In this document: positions 41,922 to 50,465 of the stretch, in pieces
How the letters are laid out: every line of letters begins with the position of its first letter
Numbering within the stretch: the first letter of the stretch is position 1
Source of the DNA: Streptomyces olivochromogenes
GTDB lineage: Bacteria; Actinomycetota; Actinomycetes; Streptomycetales; Streptomycetaceae
Direction of reading: 5' to 3'
NCBI RefSeq assembly: GCF_021538895.1
Contig: NZ_JADDRL010000023.1
Span: 1 to 64,000, forward strand
DNA length: 64,000 nt
Notes under the pieces: model-generated
The model's database searches: none
What the model was told of the DNA's origin: nothing
What the model saw: only the letters and a program-made list of their open reading frames with translations
Position numbers and translations under genes: made by a program

Positions 41922-43861
41922 CGTCGTCCCAGGACAAACAGGTGGACCCTCCAGTGGAGGCGGCGTCCCACAACGGCGTGCCGCCAGCCGTCCCGGCGGC
42001 ACGGGCAGGGACCTCGCAACCGGCCGCGCCGCCCGAACTCGACTACAACGGCCGCAAGCACCGGCGTGCCCTGGATGACGCGACGCTGTGGGACATGGCC
42101 CGCCGGATCCCGAGGGCACTGGCACAAACGGCCCGGCTCGCCTGGTCCGTCGACCGGCGCATGACCGTCACGATCGTCGTCTGCCAGCTGCTGTCCGGCC
42201 TGGGGACGGCCGTGATGCTCAGCGCCGTCGCCGAAGCCCTGCCGAAGCTGACCGCCTCCGAGCCCCGCCAGGGGCTGGAACAGGCATGGCCGGCGCTGAC
42301 CGTCGCGGTCCTGGCGATGGCCGCGGGGGCGACGATGTGGATCCTCGCGGACTGGGCGACCCGGCGTCTCAACCCGAAGATCGCCTCGGCCGCCGACCTC
42401 ACCCTGGTCGATCTGCACATGTGCGCCGAGCTCTCCGCGTACGACACCGAGGGCTTCACCGACCGCAGCCGGGCGGCGGAGATCGGTGCGTTGCGTGCCG
42501 TCGACCTCGCCGACGACGCGAAGACGCTCACCAACGGCCTCGTACAGCTGGTGTCCGCCGCGACGGTGCTCACCTCCCTGCACCCGCTGCTGCTGGGCGT
42601 GCTCCTGCTGTCCGTGATCCCGAGGGGGCTCGGCGGGGTGATCGCCGCCCGCATCGACTACCGCGTCCACGACCGGACCATCTCCGCCCGCAATGTGCGG
42701 GGCATGATGCGCTGGTGGCTGACCACCGCGGAGCTCGCCGACGAGCTGCGCGCCAACACGATGCGGCCGTACCTGCGCTTCTGGTACCGGACGATGTGCG
42801 ACCGGGTCGAGGGCCGGGAACTCGAAGGTGCCCGCCCGTATCTGCTCGTGACGCTGCTGGCCGCCGCACTGGCGGGTGTGTTCACGCTGGGCATGTGGGC
42901 GTCGCTGGCCGCGCTGGTCCTCGCGGGCGCGATGTCGGCGGCGACCGCGGGCACGGCCGTCGTCGCCTCGCAGACCGCCGGCCGTGCGCTCAACTCGATC
43001 GTCCGCTATGGAGCGGTGATGTTCCATCACGGGCTCTACCTCAGTGACTACTACGCGTTCGTCGACGAGATCCGGTCCCTGGCCACGGCCCGGGGCTCCG
43101 CGCAGGTCAAGGCGCCCCGGCGGATCCGCCTCCAGGGCGCCGGCTTCACCTACACGTCCAAGGACACCCCGGCGCTGCACCCGATCACGCTCACCCTCGA
43201 CCGGGGTGAAGTCGTCGCCCTGGTCGGCGAGAACGGCGCCGGCAAGTCCACGCTGATCAGGTTGCTCACGGGGCTGACCACGGCCACCGAGGGAGCGGTG
43301 CTGTGGGACGACACCGATCTGGCCACCGCGGACGCGGAATCGGTGTGGCGGCACGTCGGCCTCGTCCCGCAGAAGAACGGGCACTGGCCGTTGGCGGCAC
43401 GGGAGAACATCACCCTCGGCCAGCCTCGGGAGCACAGCGACGACCGGGTCTGGGCGGTCGCTGACCAGGTCGGCATGGCTGACGCGCTGCGCACGCTGCC
43501 CGTACAGCTCGACACCCTGCTCGCCCGATCGGTCTGGGGCGGGCATGAGCTGTCCGGCGGGCAGTGGCAGCGCCTGGCGTGCGGGCGGGCCATGTACCGA
43601 GAGCCCGCCGTTCTCGTCCTGGACGAACCGACCAGCGAGATGGACGCCCGGGGCGAGCACCAGATCTTCCGCGAGCTGCGGGCGATGGCACCGGACCGCA
43701 TCACGATCGTGGTCACGCACCGGCTCGACAACGTGAAAATGGCCGACCGGATCGTCGTTCTCGACGGTGGCCGAATCCGCGAACAGGGCCGCTTCGAGGA
43801 CCTCGTCGCCACCGAGGGCAGTCTGCTCGGCGAACTGCACGCCCTCTCCCAGGACCGCTGA
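41918..43861 (+). CDS. ABC transporter, fused permease and ATPase (exporter)
   Basis: 647-aa half-transporter. Residues 1-60 are a disordered Pro/Ala-rich extension; the membrane domain (about 75-385) has helices in the order of type IV exporters; the ATPase has Walker A G437-ENGAGKS, signature LSGGQ (545-549), Walker B VLVLDE (565-570) and H-loop in VVTHR. No C39 peptidase domain is present, so any leader would have to be removed elsewhere. It overlaps the kinase gene by 4 bp. Exporters of this type move lipopeptides, RiPPs or drugs. Confidence 0.88.
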   Translation: MTSSQDKQVDPPVEAASHNGVPPAVPAARAGTSQPAAPPELDYNGRKHRRALDDATLWDMARRIPRALAQTARLAWSVDRRMTVTIVVCQLLSGLGTAVMLSAVAEALPKLTASEPRQGLEQAWPALTVAVLAMAAGATMWILADWATRRLNPKIASAADLTLVDLHMCAELSAYDTEGFTDRSRAAEIGALRAVDLADDAKTLTNGLVQLVSAATVLTSLHPLLLGVLLLSVIPRGLGGVIAARIDYRVHDRTISARNVRGMMRWWLTTAELADELRANTMRPYLRFWYRTMCDRVEGRELEGARPYLLVTLLAAALAGVFTLGMWASLAALVLAGAMSAATAGTAVVASQTAGRALNSIVRYGAVMFHHGLYLSDYYAFVDEIRSLATARGSAQVKAPRRIRLQGAGFTYTSKDTPALHPITLTLDRGEVVALVGENGAGKSTLIRLLTGLTTATEGAVLWDDTDLATADAESVWRHVGLVPQKNGHWPLAARENITLGQPREHSDDRVWAVADQVGMADALRTLPVQLDTLLARSVWGGHELSGGQWQRLACGRAMYREPAVLVLDEPTSEMDARGEHQIFRELRAMAPDRITIVVTHRLDNVKMADRIVVLDGGRIREQGRFEDLVATEGSLLGELHALSQDR

Positions 43862-43874
43862 CCGACCACAGCAC

Positions 43875-43902
43875 GGGGCCGTGCCGGTTACGGCACGGCC
43901 CC
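43875..43902. terminator. hairpin terminator of the peptide-kinase-ABC operon
   Basis: Perfect 12-bp stem GGGGCCGTGCCG / CGGCACGGCCCC with loop GTTA, 13 bp after the ABC stop. Confidence 0.9.
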
Positions 43903-43964
43903 ACACTCTCGCGGCCGCGGTCGCCTCCGCGCTGGGCACGGCCACGGCCGCTGAGGGGCGCGGT

Positions 43965-44378
43965 TCACTCGGCGTCGAGCTGGTGGTCGGCCCAGACGTA
44001 GCTTTCGGGAAGCAAGTCGGTGATGCACACGGTTCGGATGTGGTCGTCCTTGCCGACGATGACCTTGAGGGCGGGGAAGTAGTCGAGAAGGACCTGACGG
44101 CACCGGCCGCAAGGGGGAACAACCCCTCGGTCGCGGTCGCCCACGGCGACGATGGTGTCCAGCTCGTAGGCGCCCTGGGCGGCTGCCGCGCCGATGAGGA
44201 CCAGCTCGGCGCAGGGCCCTCCGGTGAAGTGGTATGCGTTCACCGCAGTGACGATCCGGCCGTCCTGGGCGCGGGCTGCGGCAGCCATGGTGTGGTTGTC
44301 GCCCCGGCAGCGAGTGCGGGCGACGTGCGCTGCGGCCTGGACGAGTTCGTGATCGACGGGCTGGGTTTGCGTGGTCAT
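43965..44378 (-). CDS. cytidine deaminase-fold protein, blasticidin-S deaminase-like
   Basis: 137-aa zinc deaminase. Zinc motif C56-A-E58 (GGPCAELVLIG) and PCGRC with C90 and C93. The central part, VNAYHFTGGPCAELV, then RDRGVVPPCGRCRQVLLDYFP and the ending LLPESYVW, matches the fungal blasticidin-S deaminase (BSD) pattern more closely than ordinary Cdd. BSD inactivates the nucleoside antibiotic blasticidin S by deaminating its cytosine. ATG at 44376-44378. It is convergent with the ABC operon. Activity on blasticidin is inferred only from motif similarity. Confidence 0.85.
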   Translation of the reverse strand: MTTQTQPVDHELVQAAAHVARTRCRGDNHTMAAAARAQDGRIVTAVNAYHFTGGPCAELVLIGAAAAQGAYELDTIVAVGDRDRGVVPPCGRCRQVLLDYFPALKVIVGKDDHIRTVCITDLLPESYVWADHQLDAE

Positions 44379-44597
44379 CTTCTCTGCCTTCGTCAGGTGT
44401 CAGGCGACGTTGACCCGCGTGACGACGGTGTGCAAGCGGATATCGGCGGTGTGCTCGTTCCGCCGGATGATGTGGCCCACGCCGCCCGGACCAGCATCCA
44501 ATCGGCGCGTCACGTCCGTACGGGGCAAGGATTGCCTGATGCGGCACCGGTTCACGGCGACGATCTCTGACCGCCCGACGCGTGAGTCCTGCGGCGA

Positions 44598-45170
44598 TCA
44601 GTGTGGCCGCAGCCCGTCGAAGACAACCTCGAAGACCCGCTCGCGGGCAGCCGGGTCGGCCGCGAGCTGCTCCATCGCCGCGCCTGTTCCGGCCAGCAGG
44701 GCGAGCAGCTCCGGCAGGCCCAGCTCCGGGCGGACCGCCCCGGCCCGTTGCGCTCCGGCCAGCAGTTTCTCCAGTTGGGCCCGGATGGTCGTACTCGACT
44801 CCCGCAGGGCCGAATGCACGTCGACGCCGGCCGCGGCCAGTGCCTGGGCGAAGTCGTTCTTGCCCGCGGACTGGTCGATCAGCAGACGGAAGCAGCCGAA
44901 GAAGGCTTCGGCGGGCTCGGACTCGGCGGCCAGCCGCGCGGTCTGGGCCGCCATCGTCTCCAGCCGGCGCACCATCACCGCCTCCAGCAGTACCTCCTTG
45001 GTCGGGAAGTGCCGGAAGAGCGTGCCGACCCCGACCCCCGCAGCCCGGGCGATCTCCTCGGTCGGCACGCCCACGCCGCGGCTGGTGAACACCTCCGTGG
45101 CCACGTCCAGCAGCTTGGCTCGGTTGCGGGCCGCGTCCGCCCGCAACGGGCGCTCCTGAGCGCCGCCCAT
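44598..45170 (-). CDS. TetR-family repressor
   Basis: 190-aa TetR regulator. The HTH at residues 10-60 reads RNRAKLLDVATEVFTSRGVGVPTEEIARAAGVGVGTLFRHFPTKE, and the C-terminal ligand domain is the SBI-like type with FDGLRPH at the end. ATG 45170 has GAGAGGG directly upstream; an ATG 42 nt earlier is possible. Divergent from the SnoaL-like gene; two 17-bp repeats between them (45213-45229 and 45241-45257) are likely operators. Confidence 0.9.
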   Translation of the reverse strand: MGGAQERPLRADAARNRAKLLDVATEVFTSRGVGVPTEEIARAAGVGVGTLFRHFPTKEVLLEAVMVRRLETMAAQTARLAAESEPAEAFFGCFRLLIDQSAGKNDFAQALAAAGVDVHSALRESSTTIRAQLEKLLAGAQRAGAVRPELGLPELLALLAGTGAAMEQLAADPAARERVFEVVFDGLRPH

Positions 45171-45192
45171 CCCTCTCACCTCTTCCCGCCCA

Positions 45193-45257
45193 TGTCCAAA
45201 CCATCTGGACAACCGGAGTCGGCAGTCCGTATCGTCGCAACCGGAGTCACTAGTCCG
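45193..45257. promoter_or_regulatory. operator cluster between TetR and SnoaL-like genes
   Basis: Two copies of CCGGAGTCNNNAGTCCG (45213-45229, 45241-45257), 28 bp apart, each with palindromic ends CGGAnT/AnTCCG. A further inverted repeat TGTCCA-7-TGGACA lies at 45193-45211. TGGACA (45206-45211), 18 bp, TATCGT (45230-45235) could be the SnoaL gene's promoter, overlapping the first copy. Confidence 0.6.
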
Positions 45258-45289
45258 ATTCTAACGACGACGACGGCCGGAGGTTGACC

Positions 45290-45730
45290 ATGCCCGAAAC
45301 GCGGTCACCGCGCGACGTGTTCCACAAGCTGCTCGACGGCATCACCGCCGGACGGTTCTCGGAACTGGCCGACCTCTATGCCGAAGACACCGTCGTGGAA
45401 ACCGTCTTCGAGCCGCTCGGACCACGCCAGTTCGAGGGCCGGGGCACGCTAAGAGAGCGGTTCGCGCAGGTCGCGGCGCACTCACCCATCGAACTGACCT
45501 CGTCGAACGTGGTGGTCCGGGAGACCGATGACCCGGAGGTGATCGTCGCCGAGTGGGACTACCAGGTGCACCACCGGGTGACCGGACGGACCTTCGAGGC
45601 CGCCAACATCCAAGTACTGCGGGTCCGTGACGGCCTCATCGTCAACAGCCGTGACTACCACGACCACTTGGCCCTCATCATGGGCAGCAACGGCCTGCCG
45701 CAGCTGGTGGCGGCACTGGAAGGCCGGTAG
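45290..45730 (+). CDS. SnoaL/NTF2-like protein
   Basis: 146-aa cone-shaped alpha+beta-barrel protein of the SnoaL-like/NTF2 superfamily: first helix PRDVFHKLLDGITAGRFSELADLYAEDTVVE, then strands with GPRQFEGRGTLRERF, ending in LRVRDGLIVNSRDYHDH. Relatives are small enzymes or ligand-binding proteins. GGAGG lies 6 nt before ATG 45290. Probably repressed by the divergent TetR protein. Confidence 0.85.
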   Translation: MPETRSPRDVFHKLLDGITAGRFSELADLYAEDTVVETVFEPLGPRQFEGRGTLRERFAQVAAHSPIELTSSNVVVRETDDPEVIVAEWDYQVHHRVTGRTFEAANIQVLRVRDGLIVNSRDYHDHLALIMGSNGLPQLVAALEGR

Positions 45731-45733
45731 CGC

Positions 45734-46543
45734 TCATGCGTGGCGAGGCCGCAGACCGACACCATCACCATCAACCCGGCTGCTACGGAGCCGAGATGTG
45801 TACTTCGTGAGGTACGCCTCCAGCTCGGCGGCACCGGTCAGCAGCGCCCGCCCGCGGGCGGACAACCGGCCGTGCCAGTCGCACAGTGCGGCCTCCAGCG
45901 GCTCCAGCCCGCCGGCCGTGCGCACCTGGGCGATCAGCGGAGCGATCTGCTCCAACAGGTAGCCGCCGCGCCTGAGTTGGTGGGCCAGCCGGGCATCCCG
46001 TACGTCGGCCTCGTCGTAGACGCGGTACCCGGTCCGCGGGTCGCGGTGCGGCCGCACCAACCCGGCGCGCTCCCATGTGCGCAGCGTCGCGGGCCGGATT
46101 CCGAGTTTGCCCGCCAGCGGCCCGATGAACGTGCCACTGGGCCCGGACACCGCGCCCGGCTCGGTGCCCACACCGGGCTCGGGCGCCGCGGTCGGCTCCA
46201 GGTCGCGCAGGGCACTCTCCACGGCCTGGAGGGTCCGGCGGTCGTCGAGAAGCTGGGCGTGGCTCTCGTCGATGAGACGGAACGCCTCGTCGGCCGAACC
46301 CTGGTTCACGGCCCGCATGATCGACGTCGCCGTCTGGTGGCCGTGGCCGGGCACCAGGGCGAGGAACGCGCGCAGGGCCTGCGCGTGCAGCGGGGTGTAG
46401 GTCCGGTAGCCGTGGGGTGTGCGACCGGCGGCCGGAAGGATGCCCGCCTCCTCGTAGTTCCTCACCGCCTGCGTGGACAGACCATGCCCGCGCGCCAGAT
46501 CGACAGGCCTGAGCCGCTCACTGGTTTGAAGGTTTTGCCCCAT
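45734..46543 (-). CDS. double-HTH MerR regulator, TioE-like
   Basis: 269-aa regulator with two MerR-type winged helices: residues 11-55 (RPVDLARGHGLSTQAVRNYEEAGILP) and 139-190 (IGPLAGKLGIRPATLRTWERAGLVRP..GYRVYDEADVRDARL), separated by a helical linker. Two HTH domains in one chain is the feature of the actinobacterial TioE family. It ends 3 bp from the convergent SnoaL-like gene, and is divergent from the erythromycin-esterase gene, the likely target. The start at 46543 is supported by a leaderless promoter. Confidence 0.9.
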   Translation of the reverse strand: MGQNLQTSERLRPVDLARGHGLSTQAVRNYEEAGILPAAGRTPHGYRTYTPLHAQALRAFLALVPGHGHQTATSIMRAVNQGSADEAFRLIDESHAQLLDDRRTLQAVESALRDLEPTAAPEPGVGTEPGAVSGPSGTFIGPLAGKLGIRPATLRTWERAGLVRPHRDPRTGYRVYDEADVRDARLAHQLRRGGYLLEQIAPLIAQVRTAGGLEPLEAALCDWHGRLSARGRALLTGAAELEAYLTKYTSRLRSSRVDGDGVGLRPRHA

Positions 46544-46615
46544 GAGACCGAAGATATCGCGGCAGTATCGCTGCAAAGTTTCAACCGAAGGTTCAACGAT
46601 AGCGTTGAAGGCATG
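46541..46615. promoter_or_regulatory. overlapping leaderless promoters and MerR-type operator
   Basis: Minus strand: TATCTT (46551-46556), 7 nt, ATG at 46543. Plus strand: TAGCGT (46600-46605), 7 nt, ATG at 46613. A perfect palindrome TTCAACG-ATAG-CGTTGAA (46592-46609) covers the plus-strand -10 box, and further TTCAA/TTGAA half-sites lie at 46525-46590. Confidence 0.65.
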
Positions 46616-47824
46616 GCTATCGACATCAAGGACACCGCTCATGCCGTCGAGGCTGCCGCCGTCATGAGGCTGCTCCCGGCCCGCCCCCGGCTGCTGGCCC
46701 TGGGCGAGCCCACCCACGGCGAGGACACGCTGCTCTACCTGCGCAACGAGCTCTTCGAGCAGCTCGTCGAGCAGGAGGGCTACCGGACGATCGCGATCGA
46801 GAGCGACTGCATGATGGGTTTGGCCGTGGACGAGTACGTCGCCTCGGGCACGGGCACGCTCGACGAGGTCATGGAGACCGGATTCAGCCACGGCTGGGGC
46901 ACCTCCGCGGGCAACCGCGAACTCGTGCGCTGGATGCGCGCCTACAACGACGGCCGTCCCGCGTCCGAGCGGCTCCGCTTCGCCGGTTTCGACGGCCCAC
47001 TGGAGATCACCGGCGCCGCGAGCCCCCGGCAGGCCCTCACCGCACTCCACGCCTACCTAGCGGCCCAGGTGGACGCGCACCTGCTCCCCTGCACCGCGGA
47101 AGCGCTCGACCGCCTGCTCGGCCCCGACGACCAATGGACCAATCCCGCCGCGATGACGGATCCGGCCCAGTCCGCGGGGCAGTCGGCCGAGGCCGGGGAA
47201 CTGCGGCTGCTCGCCGACGATCTGGTGGCGCTTCTCGACACGCAGATGCCACACCTGATCACGGCGACCTCGCGGGACGACTGGGACCGCGCGCGCCTGT
47301 ACGGGCGTACCGCCACCGGCCTACTGCGCTACCACCACTGGATGGCCGACACCTCGCCGGCCCGCATGACACGGCTGGTGAGCCTGCGGGACCAGATGAT
47401 GGCCCACAACCTCCTCACCCTCGCCGAACGGGGCCCGGCTCTCGTCCACGCCCACAACTCCCACCTGCAGCGGCTGAAGAGCACGATGCAGATGTGGGAG
47501 GGGCCGGTGGAGTGGTGGAGCGCCGGTGCGCTGGTGAGTGCCCAGCTCGGCGAGGCGTATGCCTTCGTGGCCACGGCTCTCGGCACGATCCGGCACCAGG
47601 GCGTGGACACCCCGCCGCCGGACACCGTCGAAGGCCTCCTGTACGCGCTCCCGGAGGACCGCTACGTCATCGACGCCCCGCGCCTGGCCACCGCCCTCGG
47701 CGACACGCTGCCCGCGCTCCGCGTCTCCCCCTGGTTCGGCTACGCCCCGCTCGCCCCGACCCACCTGGCACACAGCGACGGGCTCGTGTTCGTCAAGGAC
47801 GTCCCGACGAGCGACTGCGTGTGA
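46613..47824 (+). CDS. erythromycin esterase family protein
   Basis: 403-aa member of the EreA/EreB-like family, which hydrolyses macrolide lactones or other esters and amides. Hallmarks: LLALGEPTHGEDTLLYLRNELF (residues 23-44), the conserved IAIESDCM segment, RWMRAYN, and the His-containing LVHAHNSHLQR near residue 285. ATG 46613 follows a leaderless promoter overlapped by the likely operator of the divergent MerR regulator. Family assignment is sound; macrolide hydrolysis is not established for this subgroup. Confidence 0.9.
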   Translation: MAIDIKDTAHAVEAAAVMRLLPARPRLLALGEPTHGEDTLLYLRNELFEQLVEQEGYRTIAIESDCMMGLAVDEYVASGTGTLDEVMETGFSHGWGTSAGNRELVRWMRAYNDGRPASERLRFAGFDGPLEITGAASPRQALTALHAYLAAQVDAHLLPCTAEALDRLLGPDDQWTNPAAMTDPAQSAGQSAEAGELRLLADDLVALLDTQMPHLITATSRDDWDRARLYGRTATGLLRYHHWMADTSPARMTRLVSLRDQMMAHNLLTLAERGPALVHAHNSHLQRLKSTMQMWEGPVEWWSAGALVSAQLGEAYAFVATALGTIRHQGVDTPPPDTVEGLLYALPEDRYVIDAPRLATALGDTLPALRVSPWFGYAPLAPTHLAHSDGLVFVKDVPTSDCV

Positions 47825-47835
47825 GTTGGCACCGT

Positions 47836-47868
47836 GCGGGCCGGGGGTCGCGCAGGCCCCTGGCCCGC
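47836..47868 (+). terminator. hairpin terminator after erythromycin-esterase gene
   Basis: GCGGGCC / GGCCCGC stem with further GGGG/CCCC pairing inside, starting 12 bp after the stop. Confidence 0.7.
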
Positions 47869-48080
47869 ATCCTGCCGGAAGGACATCACGCGTGGTGCGG
47901 CGTACGCTCGTCGGCAGGGGACTCCTGGTCGACGTCGTCGGCAGGGCCCGCAGAGGACGCGTCGGCGTGCCCCGCGTGCGGCGTCCACCGTCACCCATCA
48001 CTCACGAGCACCGCACGCTCGTCGCCTGCCTCCCACGGCTCCGTAGCAAGCCGGACCCGGACGAGACCGCGGGAGGATCC

Positions 48081-49145
48081 ATGACCGCACTCGGTGACCT
48101 GATCGAGATCGACGAGCGGACCGTGCTGGTCCTCGGGCAGGAACTGCGTGTCGAGCGCGATCAACCGGATGTCGCCAACTCCCTCGTGCACCGGAGCGGC
48201 GACACCCTGGTGATGGTCGACACCGGCGTCACCTCGGCCTTCCGCGCGGCCCTGAGGGAGGCGGCCGACCGCGTCGGGCCCTGGTCCCGGGCGCTGGTGC
48301 TGACCACGCACGGCCATCCTGACCACGTCGGCAACAACGACCTTGCCGACGAACTGGGCGTGCCGGTCGAGCACTACGTCCCCGCCCGTGACCTCGACCA
48401 GATGCGGGACCCCGGGCCGTACTGGATCCGGTCCTTCGAACGCATCGCCGGGTTGGCACCTCTCCCGGTGCCGCCCGCACTGGTCGGCGCCAAGGTGGTG
48501 TCGCTCTTCCAGCCCATGCGCCCGTTCGGCCAGACGACTCGCACCTACGAGGAGCGACCGCTGGAGCGGATTCGGATCGGCTCGCTCCGATTCACCGGCT
48601 GGACCTTCGCCGACGGCGCGGTCCGCGTGCTGCGCAGCCAGGGCCACTGTGCCGGGCATGTGATCGTGCACTTGAGAGACTGCGGCGTCCTGCACCTGTC
48701 CGACGAGGGCAACGGACCCTGCGGTGCGATGTGTGACGCCGACCAGCTCAAGATCCAGACCGTGCTCGGCGCCGTCTCCCTTCTCTTCGAGGAGGAGGAA
48801 GCCACGCTCCTCACCGACGGGCACACCTTCGCCCTGCGCCGTGGCGCTGACGTGGTGTCCTACCTGGACGGGCTGCTGGAGCAGGCCACCGCCCTGCAGG
48901 TGGCGGCACTCAAGCTGACCGGTGAGAGCAGGCAGGTTCGGCCGAGCGAGTTCACCACCCGCTTCGCGGAAACCATCGCCGATCTAGAGGTCGGGGGCGC
49001 CAACCCGAACGCGATGTTCACCGCCATGATGGCGGTCAACCAGCTCCGCGAACTCGGGCTACGGCCGGAGTCCGGAGCCGTCGACGCGCCTTGGTCCCGG
49101 CCCACCCCGCACAACCCCGATCCCACGGGACCTGCCCCTGGTTGA
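48081..49145 (+). CDS. metallo-beta-lactamase-fold hydrolase
   Basis: 354-aa MBL-fold enzyme. Metal motif H77-G-H79-P-D81-H82 (LTTHGHPDHVGNN), third His in SQGHCAGHVI, Asp in LSDEGNGP and last His in LLTDGH. The N-terminal strand pattern DTLVMVDTGV is normal. C-terminal helices (about 285-335) resemble those of glyoxalase II-like or lactonase-like members. ATG 48081 with GGGAGG upstream. The substrate is unknown; it is not a true beta-lactamase by its overall pattern. Confidence 0.85.
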   Translation: MTALGDLIEIDERTVLVLGQELRVERDQPDVANSLVHRSGDTLVMVDTGVTSAFRAALREAADRVGPWSRALVLTTHGHPDHVGNNDLADELGVPVEHYVPARDLDQMRDPGPYWIRSFERIAGLAPLPVPPALVGAKVVSLFQPMRPFGQTTRTYEERPLERIRIGSLRFTGWTFADGAVRVLRSQGHCAGHVIVHLRDCGVLHLSDEGNGPCGAMCDADQLKIQTVLGAVSLLFEEEEATLLTDGHTFALRRGADVVSYLDGLLEQATALQVAALKLTGESRQVRPSEFTTRFAETIADLEVGGANPNAMFTAMMAVNQLRELGLRPESGAVDAPWSRPTPHNPDPTGPAPG

Positions 49146-49265
49146 CGCAACTGGCCGAGAAACTCGTCTGGTTGCCGAGGCTCAAGATCTGCTCAGGTAC
49201 CGGAACCTATTCCGTCGGCTGGTGCATCCTGCCTGTCAGGACCACTTGCACAAGGGGGAAAACGC

Positions 49266-49445
49266 GTGAAGACCATGCTCAGCCGCGCTACGACTCGTCT
49301 GCGCGACATCGTTTCCGGCCGCCGACGTCTCAAGGAGTACGGCGACCCGGAGGCCCATCGCTACAGCCACAACCGCGACGCCAACCTCGCCTACCACTAC
49401 CGCCCGACGTCGCAGGTGCCCATGAACGGGCCCGGCGGCATGTGA
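49266..49445 (+). CDS. 59-aa basic small protein
   Basis: GTG start at 49266 with AGGGGGAA 5 nt upstream, stop TGA at 49443-49445. The product is basic, with SRATTRLRDIVSGRRRLKEYG, then a Tyr/His/Asn-rich segment and a C-terminal NGPGGM. No cysteine or membrane segment. Third-position G/C of about 88% supports real coding. No family recognised; it may be a conserved Streptomyces small protein overlooked by length cut-offs. Confidence 0.6.
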   Translation: MKTMLSRATTRLRDIVSGRRRLKEYGDPEAHRYSHNRDANLAYHYRPTSQVPMNGPGGM

Positions 49446-49448
49446 ACG

Positions 49449-49506
49449 GCACTTACGCGAGGCGGCGCGTCGGCCAGGCACTCACGCGAGCCGGCGCGTC
49501 GGCCCG
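49449..49506. repeat. 29-bp tandem duplication
   Basis: Copies 49449-49477 and 49478-49506, beginning GCACT and sharing GGCGCGTCGGCC, differ at three positions. It lies directly after the 59-aa gene, non-coding. Confidence 0.8.
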
Positions 49507-49681
49507 GGCGGCGCGCGGGCCTCTGGCCGCAGAGCCGTCCAGGCAGACCGCCGCCGGGACTCTCCCGTCGGCCCATCCATGAGCATTCCCACCCTGCTCC
49601 CTCAGGGGGCACCGGATGCGCGATGCTCTCGGCACTCCGGTGGCCCAGGTGGGTGCCGACCGGGGCGGCGACGCAGATCAC

Positions 49682-49697
49682 TAGGCTCCACACCATG
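49682..49697 (+). promoter_or_regulatory. leaderless promoter of DUF2199 gene
   Basis: TAGGCT (49682-49687), 7 nt, ATG at 49695. Confidence 0.55.
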
Positions 49698-50213
49698 ACC
49701 AGTGATCCCGGATTTTCCTGCTCGTGCTGCGGCGCGCACCACCCCGAGCTCCCGATGAACTTCACGGCCGCGGCCCCGGCCGTGTGGAATCCGGCCTTTG
49801 CCGACGCCGAGGACTGTCTGCTCTCGTCGGACCAGTGCGTGGTGCAAGGGCAGCACTACTTCGTCAAGGGCCTCATCGAGATACCGGTCATCGGCGGCAA
49901 CGAGGTCTTCTCCTGGGGTGTCTGGGTCTCGCTCAGCCGCGAGAACTTCTCCCGCGCTGCCGACAGGTGGGACACGCCGGGCCGGGAGTCCGAGAAACCG
50001 TACTTCGGCTGGCTCACCACCGACCTGCCGGTGTACTCGCCCACCACCCTCAACCTGAAGACGAACGTCCACACCCGACCGCTCGGCGAACGCCCCTTCG
50101 TCGAGCTCGAACCCACCGACCACCCCCTCGCCGTCGAGCAGCACACCGGGATCACCCTGGACCGCGTCCGGGAGATCGCCGCGGCCGTGCTCCATCCCGC
50201 CGCCGATGGGTAA
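49695..50213 (+). CDS. DUF2199 protein
   Basis: 172-aa protein of the DUF2199 family: N-terminal zinc-ribbon-like FSCSCCGAHHPELPMNF (residues 7-23), then CVVQGQHYFVKGLIEIPVIGG and FSWGVWVSLS, the diagnostic central motif. Four metal-binding candidates (Cys/His) are in the first 20 residues. Function unknown for the family; a stand-alone leaderless gene here. Confidence 0.88.
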   Translation: MTSDPGFSCSCCGAHHPELPMNFTAAAPAVWNPAFADAEDCLLSSDQCVVQGQHYFVKGLIEIPVIGGNEVFSWGVWVSLSRENFSRAADRWDTPGRESEKPYFGWLTTDLPVYSPTTLNLKTNVHTRPLGERPFVELEPTDHPLAVEQHTGITLDRVREIAAAVLHPAADG

Positions 50214-50465
50214 CCGTGATGGCCGACATGGCCGACACGGCAGCGGCGTTCACCCCTCGGCGCCAGAGGGCTTGAGCCGCCGGGCCCGGGATTCGTCGCG
50301 GTGCACGGACTGCGCGGCCCAGCCGCGGACATCAGGCCCTGGCGGGACGGGGGCTTCCGGTACGGGACAGCCGCCGTGCAGATCAACCGTGCCGCGGGCG
50401 CGACAACCGGGGCCGGGTGTGTTGCCAAAGCGCACGGCCGAACGCTACTTCTCCCTCTGGGCGGG

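Noticed and set aside
48081..49145. True metallo-beta-lactamase call
   Set aside because: The MBL fold is clear, but length, C-terminal helices and lack of a signal peptide do not fit secreted class B enzymes.
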